NCBI GenBank assembly: GCA_900472575.1
Contig: UCIV01000023.1
Coordinates: 1-64,000 of the forward strand
Source: Hyphomicrobiales bacterium
GTDB lineage: Bacteria > Pseudomonadota > Alphaproteobacteria > Rhizobiales > Rhizobiaceae
DNA length: 64,000 nt
Direction: 5' to 3'
Shown here piece by piece: positions 43,475 through 51,060 of this stretch. A program made the translations under genes and the position numbers. Below the pieces are notes generated by a model. That model saw only the letters and a list, made by a program, of their open reading frames with translations, searched no databases and had not been told where the DNA came from. Position 1 is the stretch's first letter. Every line of letters begins with the position of its first letter.

Positions 43475-43915
43475 TTACATCGGGGGAGTGTCCTGCCGCA
43501 AGCTGTGACCCATGTAGATCTTACCGGACCGGGCGATGGCCACCGCTGACTTCATGTCCGCAGCGAACGCCCGCTTAGCTTCCCCCACGAAAGCTTCTTG
43601 ATGCGTGATCGCGACGATAGCAGCCTTGAGTGCTTTGGCGTCATCTCGGGTGAACTGGCAGCTCGCCAGTGGTTTGACGACGAGCTTCAACCATTCATCT
43701 TTGATGTCGTCGAGGAGCAAGGAGCGGTCCTCCAGATATCGCTTGCTCGCGAAATCCCGAAAATCCTCCAATTTATGGCGCAGATAGATCTCATATGCTG
43801 CCGCAGCGTATGGACTAGCGTTGCCTGCCTGGTGATGGATCCGAGCTATTTTATGAAGTCGACGCCTTTGCCGTTCGCGAGATATCCATAAGGCGATGGT
43901 TGAAATTGTCTTCAT
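43475..43915 (-). CDS. Unknown helical protein
   Basis: The 146-residue product starts at ATG 43915 behind AGGAGGT. Very basic N-terminus (SRERQRRRLHKIARIHHQAG), then helical with YEIYLRHKLEDFRDF. Occupies the place of a toxin next to BrnA but shows no BrnT features. Confidence 0.6.
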   Translation of the reverse strand: MKTISTIALWISRERQRRRLHKIARIHHQAGNASPYAAAAYEIYLRHKLEDFRDFASKRYLEDRSLLLDDIKDEWLKLVVKPLASCQFTRDDAKALKAAIVAITHQEAFVGEAKRAFAADMKSAVAIARSGKIYMGHSLRQDTPPM

Positions 43916-44093
43916 CGATGACCTCCTAGGCTCGACTTGTTTTTGTATTACACGCCCATTTTCGTTGTTGCCGATGCCTTGAACATACAATTCGGGTTAG
44001 CTGCCGACCGGTTTGAAACAAGAGCCATCTCCGCCTTAAGATTGCGCGGCGGAAGGGCTAGCGATAATGTGGCGTCGGCTAAAGGGGGTTCAA

Positions 44094-45122
44094 ATGCCGT
44101 TGTTACAGCTTGCTGTAGTGCTATTGTTTTTTTTGGCGAGCCTATCGGCCGCGATTACGCTGCAGTCGCCTGCTGAGACCGTCCACGAAGCCGAGACCGC
44201 CACGGGTAGTCAGGGTCCGCGCGTTGTACAGACGTTGACCGTAGGACCCGACGGTAAACTGATCACGCCTGGCAGCGTCCCCCAAGCCCTAGGCTCCAAC
44301 AACGAACTCTATACACCGGTGTCGCCGGAACTGCGCGACGCCCTTTTATCCGCCACGACGGTCACTGAAGATAATGCCGAGACCGTTTGGCGTGCGGCCA
44401 GCAGTGATGTTTCATCGACGAATGGAGAGATGGTCTACGTAGGCGATAAGGATCTTACACCTCGAGCGAACGCCAAAGAATTGCGACGAGTACTCACGGA
44501 GTCTTCGCCAGATCCGACACTCGAAGAGACGATAAGAAGACTGCTCTCAGGGACGTCAGTGATTGACTCGCCGAATAAAATGCAGGTCGATCAGACCCGT
44601 AGAGTTACCGTAAGAATTGGCAGCAACGTGCCAGAGGCCCAGATGCTGTTTCAGGAGAGGCCTGATCGACAAGTGCAAACGACATCAATGAAGGTCACGC
44701 GATATATGCGCGTCACGCTGTCGAGCCCAAGTTTTGCAATTAAGGAGATAAGCCCACTCAGGCAATTGATTGTTCCCGGAACGCCTACAGAATGGGAATT
44801 CGACCTCAAGGCTATCGAGGCCGGCCAAGCGACGTTCGTTGTCCAGTTTTGGCTTATCATCAAACAGGATGATGAAGTGGAGAAGATGCTTATCAGCAGG
44901 GAGCAAAGCATATCAGTTGAAGTCCGTCCTAAAACCTGGGATGAATGGATGGACGGAGCTACGAAAAGCCTCAACACAGCCTCCGGTCTATTAACCGCTG
45001 GGGCTTCTTTTCTCTCTCTGCTGGTAGGAATTTTGATTAGTCAGGTGTGGCGCGTTTTAGCAAACATCGCACGAGCTGCACGCGGATTTGTAGCAGCAAG
45101 TAGATCCCGGCGCACTCTTTGA
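44094..45122 (+). CDS. Membrane-anchored envelope protein of unknown function
   Basis: From ATG 44094 (AAAGGGGG before) the product has 342 residues; ATG 44067 would extend it. Signal anchor MPLLQLAVVLLFFLASLSA, a long extracytoplasmic part with a beta-sandwich-like region (~165-285), and a C-terminal membrane helix (LLTAGASFLSLLVGILI) with a basic tail. Divergent orientation and AT-richer composition suggest an acquired (moron) gene. Confidence 0.6.
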   Translation: MPLLQLAVVLLFFLASLSAAITLQSPAETVHEAETATGSQGPRVVQTLTVGPDGKLITPGSVPQALGSNNELYTPVSPELRDALLSATTVTEDNAETVWRAASSDVSSTNGEMVYVGDKDLTPRANAKELRRVLTESSPDPTLEETIRRLLSGTSVIDSPNKMQVDQTRRVTVRIGSNVPEAQMLFQERPDRQVQTTSMKVTRYMRVTLSSPSFAIKEISPLRQLIVPGTPTEWEFDLKAIEAGQATFVVQFWLIIKQDDEVEKMLISREQSISVEVRPKTWDEWMDGATKSLNTASGLLTAGASFLSLLVGILISQVWRVLANIARAARGFVAASRSRRTL

Positions 45123-45185
45123 CGGCGGACCTATGGCTAATGAAGAGAGACTAACGCTCCCCCATTGATGCGTCGACCTAGTCGC

Positions 45186-45350
45186 CTACCAAGACTTCTT
45201 GTCTTGATATTCTTCGAGGTCTGCAATCTCGGCAGCCGTGGGGTCTCTGACTATCACACGACCATCGGCAGTCCGACGGCGCATCTGATCACCATGCCAA
45301 TGCCAGGAAAGGGCGACAGGGAAAAAGTACCTGTAGATTCGACGTAACAT
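45186..45350 (-). CDS. Small conserved-looking protein (54 residues)
   Basis: ATG 45350 is preceded by AGGAG. The product begins MLRRIYRYFFPVALSW and has RRTADGRVIVRDPT and AEIADLEEYQDKKSW, a believable small domain. It is the last clear gene of the 56-45 kb leftward operon. Confidence 0.6.
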   Translation of the reverse strand: MLRRIYRYFFPVALSWHWHGDQMRRRTADGRVIVRDPTAAEIADLEEYQDKKSW

Positions 45351-45499
45351 TTGCGACTCCTGCTTTTCAAGCTAACCTATGGCCCCAACGACTCATCTGC
45401 GGGCGCGCGTGTGCATGCGTCTCGGAATGACGAAAACCCACTGCGTAGTGTCGCATTTGGTGGACGGTGACACCCTCCAAATGCTTCGCGTGCGAAGGA

Positions 45500-45715
45500 T
45501 TAGATCGAGTCCTTCTTGATCTGAGCCTCGGTGGTCAACGTATCGATTTCGTCCGGGTTCAAGACGATGTCATGCTCGGTCCCGTTCTCATCGACCACGG
45601 TGAACATGTCGATAGTTCCCATCATCGCGATAGTCTCTGCAGATCTCATCGCGGCAAGCTTCGGGCTATCGGCGTTAACTACGACGTCTTTGATCTTTAC
45701 GGTGAATGTGGGCAT
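45500..45715 (-). CDS. Small beta/alpha protein
   Basis: The 71-residue product is MPTFTVKIKDVVVNADSPK followed by a helix (AAMRSAETIAMMG) and strands with acidic end. Compact, cytoplasmic, unknown. Five bases from the next gene. Confidence 0.65.
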   Translation of the reverse strand: MPTFTVKIKDVVVNADSPKLAAMRSAETIAMMGTIDMFTVVDENGTEHDIVLNPDEIDTLTTEAQIKKDSI

Positions 45716-45720
45716 GTTTT

Positions 45721-46080
45721 TCAGTCCTTCGGGGTTTTCTCTAGCATAGAAAGGATCTTCTCTACTTCCTTAGCGGAACCTGCCTCGATCTCCAACTCGC
45801 CCTTCTTTACGCGAATTTTCCGACCTTTGACCGCAGCCAAGTAAACCAGGAACGACGTAGCGTAAGGTGCAGCCTCTTTAACCAGATCCATGATGAACAG
45901 ACCAGTTAGCCACTCGCCACCTCCGACCGCCTTCTGCATCAAAACTTCCGGAGCGACCTTGGCTCCGGTCTTTTTGATCGACGCTTCGAAACCCTTGATA
46001 GTTGCCTGGCGTTCCGGCTCCTTATAATGAGGCTCGCCGTCGGCAGGGATCAGGGTGATTGTGAGCTGTTTCGCGGACAC
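45721..46080 (-). CDS. Unknown protein with a possible membrane or hydrophobic helix
   Basis: In the 119-residue protein, a central hydrophobic helix (APYATSFLVYLAAVKG) is followed by RKIRVKKGELEIEAGSAKEV and a final helix. The C-terminal half recalls the small 'effector-associated constant component' EACC1 layout found with conflict-system effectors, but the similarity is weak. AGGAG-type ribosome site. Confidence 0.6.
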   Translation of the reverse strand: MSAKQLTITLIPADGEPHYKEPERQATIKGFEASIKKTGAKVAPEVLMQKAVGGGEWLTGLFIMDLVKEAAPYATSFLVYLAAVKGRKIRVKKGELEIEAGSAKEVEKILSMLEKTPKD

Positions 46081-46163
46081 GGTTTCAGTCCTCCTTTGTC
46101 ATCTGCGATCCAGTGGACGATCTTTCCGTCTTTATCGACCGTCACAGCAACATACCATCTGTT

Positions 46164-46358
46164 TTAAGCCCGGGCAGGTGCGGAGAAGGTGCGGTAGGCA
46201 ATGACCTGCTCCTCCCTGGTCTGCTGGTGATCAACCTCGGTGTAAATCGAAATGCCATTTGAGTCATTGATGCCACGAGCGTCGATGGTGCAGTAATAAC
46301 CGAAGTTCTGACTATTATAGAAGATCGCACCGATACGGGTGCAAGCGATGCAATGCAT
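46164..46358 (-). CDS. Small unknown protein
   Basis: The 64-residue product begins MHCIACTRIGAIFYNSQNFG and has TIDARGINDSNGISIYTE. Composition is protein-like; the ribosome site is weak (GGGGTGGCG). Confidence 0.5.
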   Translation of the reverse strand: MHCIACTRIGAIFYNSQNFGYYCTIDARGINDSNGISIYTEVDHQQTREEQVIAYRTFSAPARA

Positions 46359-46480
46359 TCGCCACCCCTGACCTGGCCCTTATCACTGTCATGCTTCGGA
46401 TAGCGGTGGGGATGTTTTTCGAAGGTGGCTCCATATGAGCGGCTGGACGTGGCCAGCCGCCTTTCTGGAGTCGGGAGAGG

Positions 46481-47803
46481 CTAGACGCGCATCGGCATTA
46501 CGACGGCGCTCCAGCCTTCGCGATTGCTCGTCATGAGCATTGGAGATCCAGCGTCCTCAAGGTGGATATCGACCATGTCACAAGAAAGCGACGCGTCCTT
46601 GATTGCCGAAATGAGGTACTTTGCGTTGAATCCGACCTCCATCGGGTCGCTGTCATAGCTGCAATCAACATCCATGGTGGCGCTGCCGGCCTCCGGGTTG
46701 TTGACGATCAGCCGGCACTTGTCAGCAGACATCTCGAACTTGACCGCCTTACCGCGTTCGCTGGAAATCAACGAGACCGTTTCAACGCCTTCGATCAGTG
46801 CCTTCGCGTTGATCGTGGCCTTGCGGCTGTTGTTGGCCGGGATGACGCGGTGGTAGTCCGGGAACGTGCCGTCAACGGTCTTTGAGGTGATGACGACATC
46901 ATCGAACGATATTCGAAGCTTGCTTTCCGTGACCGCAATGGTGACGGTTTCCGGGCAGGTTTTGCCCTTCATCAGCTTGTGCAGGATTCCGGCCGTCTTG
47001 TTCGGGATGATGACAGACGGCATTTCATCGGAGTCAAACGGCATCTCGAATTCTTGCCGATAGAGCCGGTGGCCGTCGGTTGCGACAGTGACGATGTTGC
47101 GACGATTGCCATGGCCCAGGACGTGGAAATAGATGCCATTGAGGTAATAGCGCGTTTCCTCCGTCGATACGGCATCGATAGTTCCATCGATCATCGTCCA
47201 GAAATCAACGCCGCGCATGGTGAAGAACTTCGTTGCCGGATCGAACGCCAGTTCAGGATAGTCGCGGATCGAGAGGGGCTGAAGATTGAACGTCGAGCGT
47301 TCGAAATCGAGGGCGTCACGATCTTCGCCAGTCGTGATGGAAACGAAATCGCTCTTACCCGCTTTCTTCAGCAAATCTTTGAGGAGATGAGCCGTCAGCG
47401 TGGTGCCGAACTGCCGATCAGCGGCCGCCGGAATCGAGACCGCGATTTCGATGTCCAGATCAGTGCCGGTGACTGTGATCTGATCGCCAAAGCCGCGAAG
47501 CGCGACATTCGACAGGATCGGAATCCGGTTACGCCTTTCGATAACCGACGTGATGATCTCGACAGCGCGCGTCAGAGGAGCGCGTTCGATGATCGCCGTC
47601 GCGCCGAATTCAGGCTCGACCGGTGGCAATGCATCAGCCGAGTTGTCATTGTCCGCAGCGACGGCCGGAACGATCTCGGCGGGCGCGGTCTCGACCTGGC
47701 TTTCCTTCTGGCGGAACGGGATGATTTGAGCCGTCTGGCTTGTCGCAGTGTCGATTGCGATAGCAGACGCGGATTCCATGGCGCGTGCGATATGTGCGTT
47801 CAT
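46481..47803 (-). CDS. dnaN: DNA polymerase III beta subunit (sliding clamp), copy 2
   Basis: The 440-residue product starts at ATG 47803 behind GAAGGAGA. It has ~70 extra N-terminal residues (Ala/Gln/Pro-rich, unstructured), then a full three-domain clamp: VIERRNRIPILSNVALRG, TDLDIEIAVSIPA, YYLNGIYFHV, VATDGHRLYRQ, DGTFPDYHRVIP and VVMPMRV. Clearly diverged from copy 1 at 18426. The clamp dyad (47822-47835) sits just before its ribosome site. Two clamps could serve different polymerases or one could block the host clamp. Confidence 0.93.
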   Translation of the reverse strand: MNAHIARAMESASAIAIDTATSQTAQIIPFRQKESQVETAPAEIVPAVAADNDNSADALPPVEPEFGATAIIERAPLTRAVEIITSVIERRNRIPILSNVALRGFGDQITVTGTDLDIEIAVSIPAAADRQFGTTLTAHLLKDLLKKAGKSDFVSITTGEDRDALDFERSTFNLQPLSIRDYPELAFDPATKFFTMRGVDFWTMIDGTIDAVSTEETRYYLNGIYFHVLGHGNRRNIVTVATDGHRLYRQEFEMPFDSDEMPSVIIPNKTAGILHKLMKGKTCPETVTIAVTESKLRISFDDVVITSKTVDGTFPDYHRVIPANNSRKATINAKALIEGVETVSLISSERGKAVKFEMSADKCRLIVNNPEAGSATMDVDCSYDSDPMEVGFNAKYLISAIKDASLSCDMVDIHLEDAGSPMLMTSNREGWSAVVMPMRV

Positions 47804-47821
47804 TCGATCATTCTCCTTCAG

Positions 47822-47835
47822 TGCCACAATTGGCG
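47822..47835. promoter_or_regulatory. Intergenic dyad 2 (clamp gene)
   Basis: TGCCACAATTGGCG, 18 bases before the clamp ATG with GAAGGAGA between. On the mRNA side two GC hairpins (GACCGGC/GCCGGTC and GGGTGC/GCACC) precede it. Confidence 0.8.
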
Positions 47836-47888
47836 ATGGTGCGATTGCACCCATGACCGGCGCTTAGGCCGGTCGCGGCTGAAATCGG

Positions 47889-48353
47889 TTAGTTCTTTAG
47901 GCTCCCGTCCGAGTTCATGCGGCCTTTATCCCATGCGCGGCCTTCCGGGCTTTCCGGGTCGAAAGGATTGTCGTCATCAGGTTCATTGTCATCACCCGAT
48001 ATCGTTTCATCCTCCGGGTCCAGATCGATATCGTCATCATTGAACAAGGGAAGCCCTTCGATAATATCCGCATCAGCGTCGAAGAGGATGTAACCGCAGC
48101 CCAAAGACTGCGCATGCTTGATGATAGGGTGCATCTCGTCAGGGATACCGTGATCGATGCCGTCAGCTTCCGGAAGCTCAGGCGCGGCCATAAACCACCC
48201 GTAGAGCGTTGCGCCTACGCAGCCGAGCGCCGCACCCGAGCCGGTGCCGTGATAGTTGGCTGCGTGGTTCAGTGTGGCGCTCTCAGAGAGCCACGCCTTA
48301 GCGGCAGGTGAGAGGTGCGCAGTCGAGATATCCAGAAACTTGCGGAACGCCAT
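47889..48353 (-). CDS. Unknown acidic-tailed protein
   Basis: From ATG 48353 (GGAGATCAAT before) the product has 154 residues. The N-terminal half has SPAAKAWLSESATLN and GSGAALGCVGATLYGW, a globular-looking part, and the C-terminal ~50 residues are strongly acidic (DDDIDLDPEDE). Acidic tails occur in DNA mimics and clamp-associated proteins; role unknown. Confidence 0.65.
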   Translation of the reverse strand: MAFRKFLDISTAHLSPAAKAWLSESATLNHAANYHGTGSGAALGCVGATLYGWFMAAPELPEADGIDHGIPDEMHPIIKHAQSLGCGYILFDADADIIEGLPLFNDDDIDLDPEDETISGDDNEPDDDNPFDPESPEGRAWDKGRMNSDGSLKN

Positions 48354-48368
48354 ATTGATCTCCATTGG

Positions 48369-48382
48369 TGCCACGATTGGCT
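48369..48382. promoter_or_regulatory. Intergenic dyad 3
   Basis: TGCCACGATTGGCT, sixteen bases before ATG 48353 with GGAGA between. Confidence 0.78.
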
Positions 48383-48650
48383 ATTCAGTTTTTACGAAGT
48401 CGGCAGGGGTGCGCATCTGGCCGTCCTTGCTTTGAACAAGGAAGGTCATGTGTGGAGAGAGGCAGATTTCGGGAAAGTCGGGAGCATCCAGCGCCATGCC
48501 GGAAACTTCGACATCGCCGGCAAGCACCTGATCGCGGAAATCGATGCCCGTCTCGTGCCGGAACATGATTTTTTTGTGGGCTTCCTTCGCATTACGCGCC
48601 CGTACATAGACGGTCGTGCAGATCATCACATCGGCTTGGAAAATGGCCAT
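48381..48650 (-). CDS. Small unknown protein
   Basis: The 89-residue product is preceded by AGGAGG. FQADVMICTTVYVRARNAKE looks like a beta-alpha-beta domain, repeated in style by neighbours at 48695 and 49263 (V-x-A-x-S/N-K-x-E-A). This may be a local family of paralogues. Confidence 0.65.
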   Translation of the reverse strand: MAIFQADVMICTTVYVRARNAKEAHKKIMFRHETGIDFRDQVLAGDVEVSGMALDAPDFPEICLSPHMTFLVQSKDGQMRTPADFVKTE

Positions 48651-48666
48651 TCATCATCCTCCTATG

Positions 48667-48680
48667 TGCCACAATTGGCG
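48667..48680. promoter_or_regulatory. Intergenic dyad 4
   Basis: TGCCACAATTGGCG, identical to dyads 2 and 10, directly before AGGAGG of the gene at 48381-48650. The upstream gene's stop lies in a GCGGCTAGGCCGC hairpin. Confidence 0.8.
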
Positions 48681-48694
48681 TTTGTCGGTAGCGG

Positions 48695-48868
48695 CTAGGC
48701 CGCGTCGGAAGAGGTCACGCTCCAATCACTACTGACCAGATGCCCGCTAGTATCCTCCTCATGCGTATAAATGGCCTCCGCTTCTGTTCTGGCGGCTTCC
48801 TTGGACTCCGCCTCGACCTCGATCATGAAAAGCTCGTGACGCTCGATATAGACTTTGAATTTCGGCAT
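48695..48868 (-). CDS. Small unknown protein (57 residues)
   Basis: ATG 48868 shares one base with the previous stop. The product starts MPKFKVYIERHELFMIEVEA and contains ESKEAARTEAEAI, the same strand-helix style as the proteins at 48381 and 49263. A likely paralogue. Confidence 0.6.
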   Translation of the reverse strand: MPKFKVYIERHELFMIEVEAESKEAARTEAEAIYTHEEDTSGHLVSSDWSVTSSDAA

Positions 48869-49266
48869 CAGATGCGCTCCATGTTGCTCGATTGGTTGAT
48901 GAAATCGTCCAGTGTGTCGGATGCTTCATGTATGCGCATTCGCAGTAAATTTTCACCGGCGTTGAACCGGTCACCCGCGTCGAGCGTGTCGCGAGCATGT
49001 GCCATAGGCGCTAGTATCGCATTCATGATCAGGTGCGCGTGCTCTTTGGTAGGAAAGTCACCAATAGCCGCCGCGAGGAATAGACCGCTTTTGTTGTCGT
49101 GGTGCCGTCCGTAGACCGTCCAGAACGATTTGAAGCTAACGCGTCTCTTGCGTCGAACAGCGTTGAGCCGGTCAAGCTCTTGAGTGAATTGCTCTTCGTC
49201 GTTGTAAGAAACAATCTCCCCTTTGATTTCGATGCAAGGGCGAACTTCGAGATATTCAAACTTCAT
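48868..49266 (-). CDS. Unknown protein
   Basis: The 132-residue product begins MKFEYLEVRPCIEIKGEIV, with a helical second half (AHLIMNAILAPMAHARDTL). Coupled to both neighbours by overlaps (1 and 4 bases); no dyad between them, as expected for coupled genes. Confidence 0.6.
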   Translation of the reverse strand: MKFEYLEVRPCIEIKGEIVSYNDEEQFTQELDRLNAVRRKRRVSFKSFWTVYGRHHDNKSGLFLAAAIGDFPTKEHAHLIMNAILAPMAHARDTLDAGDRFNAGENLLRMRIHEASDTLDDFINQSSNMERI

Positions 49267-49631
49267 ACCGCCACCCCATCAACCTCAACCACAGTCATTC
49301 CCTTGCCGCCACTCGAGTCTTCCATGGTGGAAATCTCGCAGATGATCGGATCGCCGTTCGGCCAAGCGCCAAGATTGGCAGTATTGGCGTTGATCCCTTC
49401 GATCAGCGCGATTGCCTCATCTTTCGACTTCGCTTTGACGCGGATCGCGGCAAACATCTTCACATCGAACAGGTATTCGCGAACCGGCCGCATCTCCTCG
49501 ATAAGGGCATCCATCCTTGCGATTAGGTCGGCGTGTTCTTCCTTCACCGAATCCTCTTCGCCCTCGAATGCTCCGCACGCTTCGCAAAGCATTTCCCAGA
49601 GGCGGGTTTCATTCTTCGTCATCTCGGTCAT
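49263..49631 (-). CDS. Unknown protein with N-terminal helical region
   Basis: In the 122-residue product, an acidic helical start with Cys pair (MLCEACGAF) is followed by MFAAIRVKAKSKDEAIALIE, the strand-helix element shared with 48381 and 48695. AGGAGGGG-like ribosome site. Confidence 0.6.
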   Translation of the reverse strand: MTEMTKNETRLWEMLCEACGAFEGEEDSVKEEHADLIARMDALIEEMRPVREYLFDVKMFAAIRVKAKSKDEAIALIEGINANTANLGAWPNGDPIICEISTMEDSSGGKGMTVVEVDGVAV

Positions 49632-49641
49632 GGAACCCCTC

Positions 49642-49953
49642 CTAAGCTACGCAAGCGGTGCGGTGATGGAGGAAGAGCGGAGCCCAGATGCAATCTTTCG
49701 GCATGTCGCCATTGTGTATCCATGCGCGCGTGCCGATCTGGCAGCGGTGGAAGGCGTCCTGATGGCTTACTGCCTGGCATGAGTGACCTTTGGCCTTGAA
49801 GGCGTCCAAGGCCTTTTCCCGATCAGAGGGCGAGCGAAAAGCGAAAAGCTCATCTCCATTGCCCCAGTCGGCAAGGATGAAAAACGTATCGAACACGGCA
49901 GCGCCGGACGCATCGGAATAGGTGGCAAAGTTCGAGGGCTGATGCTGTTGCAT
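49642..49953 (-). CDS. Unknown protein
   Basis: The 103-residue product has VFDTFFILADWGNGDELFAF and SHQDAFHRCQIGTRAWI, a small alpha/beta domain. AGGAGA before the ATG. Preceded by the variant dyad at 49971. Confidence 0.6.
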   Translation of the reverse strand: MQQHQPSNFATYSDASGAAVFDTFFILADWGNGDELFAFRSPSDREKALDAFKAKGHSCQAVSHQDAFHRCQIGTRAWIHNGDMPKDCIWAPLFLHHRTACVA

Positions 49954-49970
49954 CTGTCGTTCTCCTATGG

Positions 49971-49984
49971 TGGCACGATTGCCG
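49971..49984. promoter_or_regulatory. Intergenic dyad 5 (arm-swapped variant)
   Basis: TGGCACGATTGCCG. Both arms differ from the other copies at matching positions (TGCCA to TGGCA, TGGC to TGCC), so symmetry is kept while sequence changes. Confidence 0.7.
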
Positions 49985-49993
49985 AGATTGGTT

Positions 49994-50182
49994 TTACTGG
50001 GTATCGCGCTGATACACGCGATCCGGCCGTTTTACTGTGATGGCCTTTACGTCGCCTTCATCGGCTCGCCAGTTGGCTTGATGAGTGATCAGCGTTTTGA
50101 CTTCGCGCCGCGCTTCATGATCCGACATCTTCGCCGGGACTGAAACCGTCACAAGCATGGTGATTTGACGACGCCTAGCCAT
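49994..50182 (-). CDS. Small basic protein
   Basis: From ATG 50182 (inside the end of the previous gene) the product has 62 residues: MARRRQITMLVTVSVPAKMS and a helix (HEARREVKTLITHQ). Unknown. Confidence 0.55.
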   Translation of the reverse strand: MARRRQITMLVTVSVPAKMSDHEARREVKTLITHQANWRADEGDVKAITVKRPDRVYQRDTQ

Positions 50183-50501
50183 GCGTGAGTCCCTCAATGA
50201 TCGGGCGCGGAGCATAACCGTCCAACCTGATATAATGGTGTGGAGTGTCCGCGACCTTCGAAGGGTCAGCTTCCTCTCCAGCCTCTTCCGATGCCTCGAT
50301 CTCGATTTCGGCTTGGAAGTGTCCCGCGCCTCTGTTCAGTTCAACAAGGAAGTCCAAGCCATTGAGGTGGCAATAATGCATGAGGTTGCCGAGCAAGTCG
50401 GAAACCGCGTCTTCGCGATCCGTCCGCGTTATCCGCTGGAATGTGTCGAGTGCATGGCTTGCCCATTCGGCGCGGGAGTCGTTCGAAGGCAGATCAAACA
50501 T
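50175..50501 (-). CDS. Unknown acidic protein
   Basis: In the 108-residue product, a helical N-terminal half (ALDTFQRITRTDREDAVSDL) precedes strands with an acidic run (EIEIEASEEAGEEAD). Overlaps both neighbours, so translationally coupled. Confidence 0.6.
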   Translation of the reverse strand: MFDLPSNDSRAEWASHALDTFQRITRTDREDAVSDLLGNLMHYCHLNGLDFLVELNRGAGHFQAEIEIEASEEAGEEADPSKVADTPHHYIRLDGYAPRPIIEGLTHG

Positions 50502-50988
50502 CTGTCGTACCTTTCTGGCTAGTTGCAGGTGAAATCTTCATGATGCGACACAAGTCACTCCAATCACCCCAAAAAACGTTGGGTATGGATGCGCCGCAAA
50601 AGTTCTTGAGCAGTTGGCCAGCTTCGTCGCCAGAGCGCCAGCCGTCGAAACGACCGGCAACTTCAAATTGGCTCATAGCCTCGAAGTAGGCCGACGCCTT
50701 AACGGCGTTTTCCGCTGTGGCGTGGCCGTCACTGTAAATGCCGTCAACGTCTTCCGACGATAGGAAGAAACCGACCATATAGGAGTCGCCTTCGCCTTCC
50801 GGCTCGTGGTTTCCCCCATCGGTGTTTGTCACCAATAGGAAACGGCCTTCCGGAAGTTCTTTCTTCCATGCCGTGGTGCCGCCGCCATTGTGGAAGAACT
50901 CGAAGCCAGCCGCAGCGAAAGCCTTGCCGTCACCGGTTTCTAGTGCGTCTTCCCTCTTGCCGTTGAACCATATCCAAAAGGCGGACAT
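50494..50988 (-). CDS. Unknown alpha/beta protein
   Basis: From ATG 50988 (CAGGAGATTTCA before) the product has 164 residues. It contains MSAFWIWFNGKREDALETG, GRFLLVTNTDGGNHEP and helical C-terminal half. Unknown. Confidence 0.6.
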   Translation of the reverse strand: MSAFWIWFNGKREDALETGDGKAFAAAGFEFFHNGGGTTAWKKELPEGRFLLVTNTDGGNHEPEGEGDSYMVGFFLSSEDVDGIYSDGHATAENAVKASAYFEAMSQFEVAGRFDGWRSGDEAGQLLKNFCGASIPNVFWGDWSDLCRIMKISPATSQKGTTDV

Positions 50989-51003
50989 TGAAATCTCCTG
51001 ATG

Positions 51004-51017
51004 TGCCACGATTGGCT
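51004..51017. promoter_or_regulatory. Intergenic dyad 6
   Basis: TGCCACGATTGGCT before CAGGAGA of the gene at 50494-50988. On the mRNA a GGCGGC/GCCGCC hairpin and GATCATCTTTCA precede it, a clear example of the hairpin-dyad-ribosome-site module. Confidence 0.8.
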
Positions 51018-51060
51018 GAAAGATGATCGGCGGCGGTAGCCGCCGTCTCTAATTGCTGGA

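Noticed and set aside
46979..48043. 354-codon plus-strand frame
   Set aside because: Lies antisense to the second clamp gene and its neighbour; Arg/Asp-rich shadow composition.
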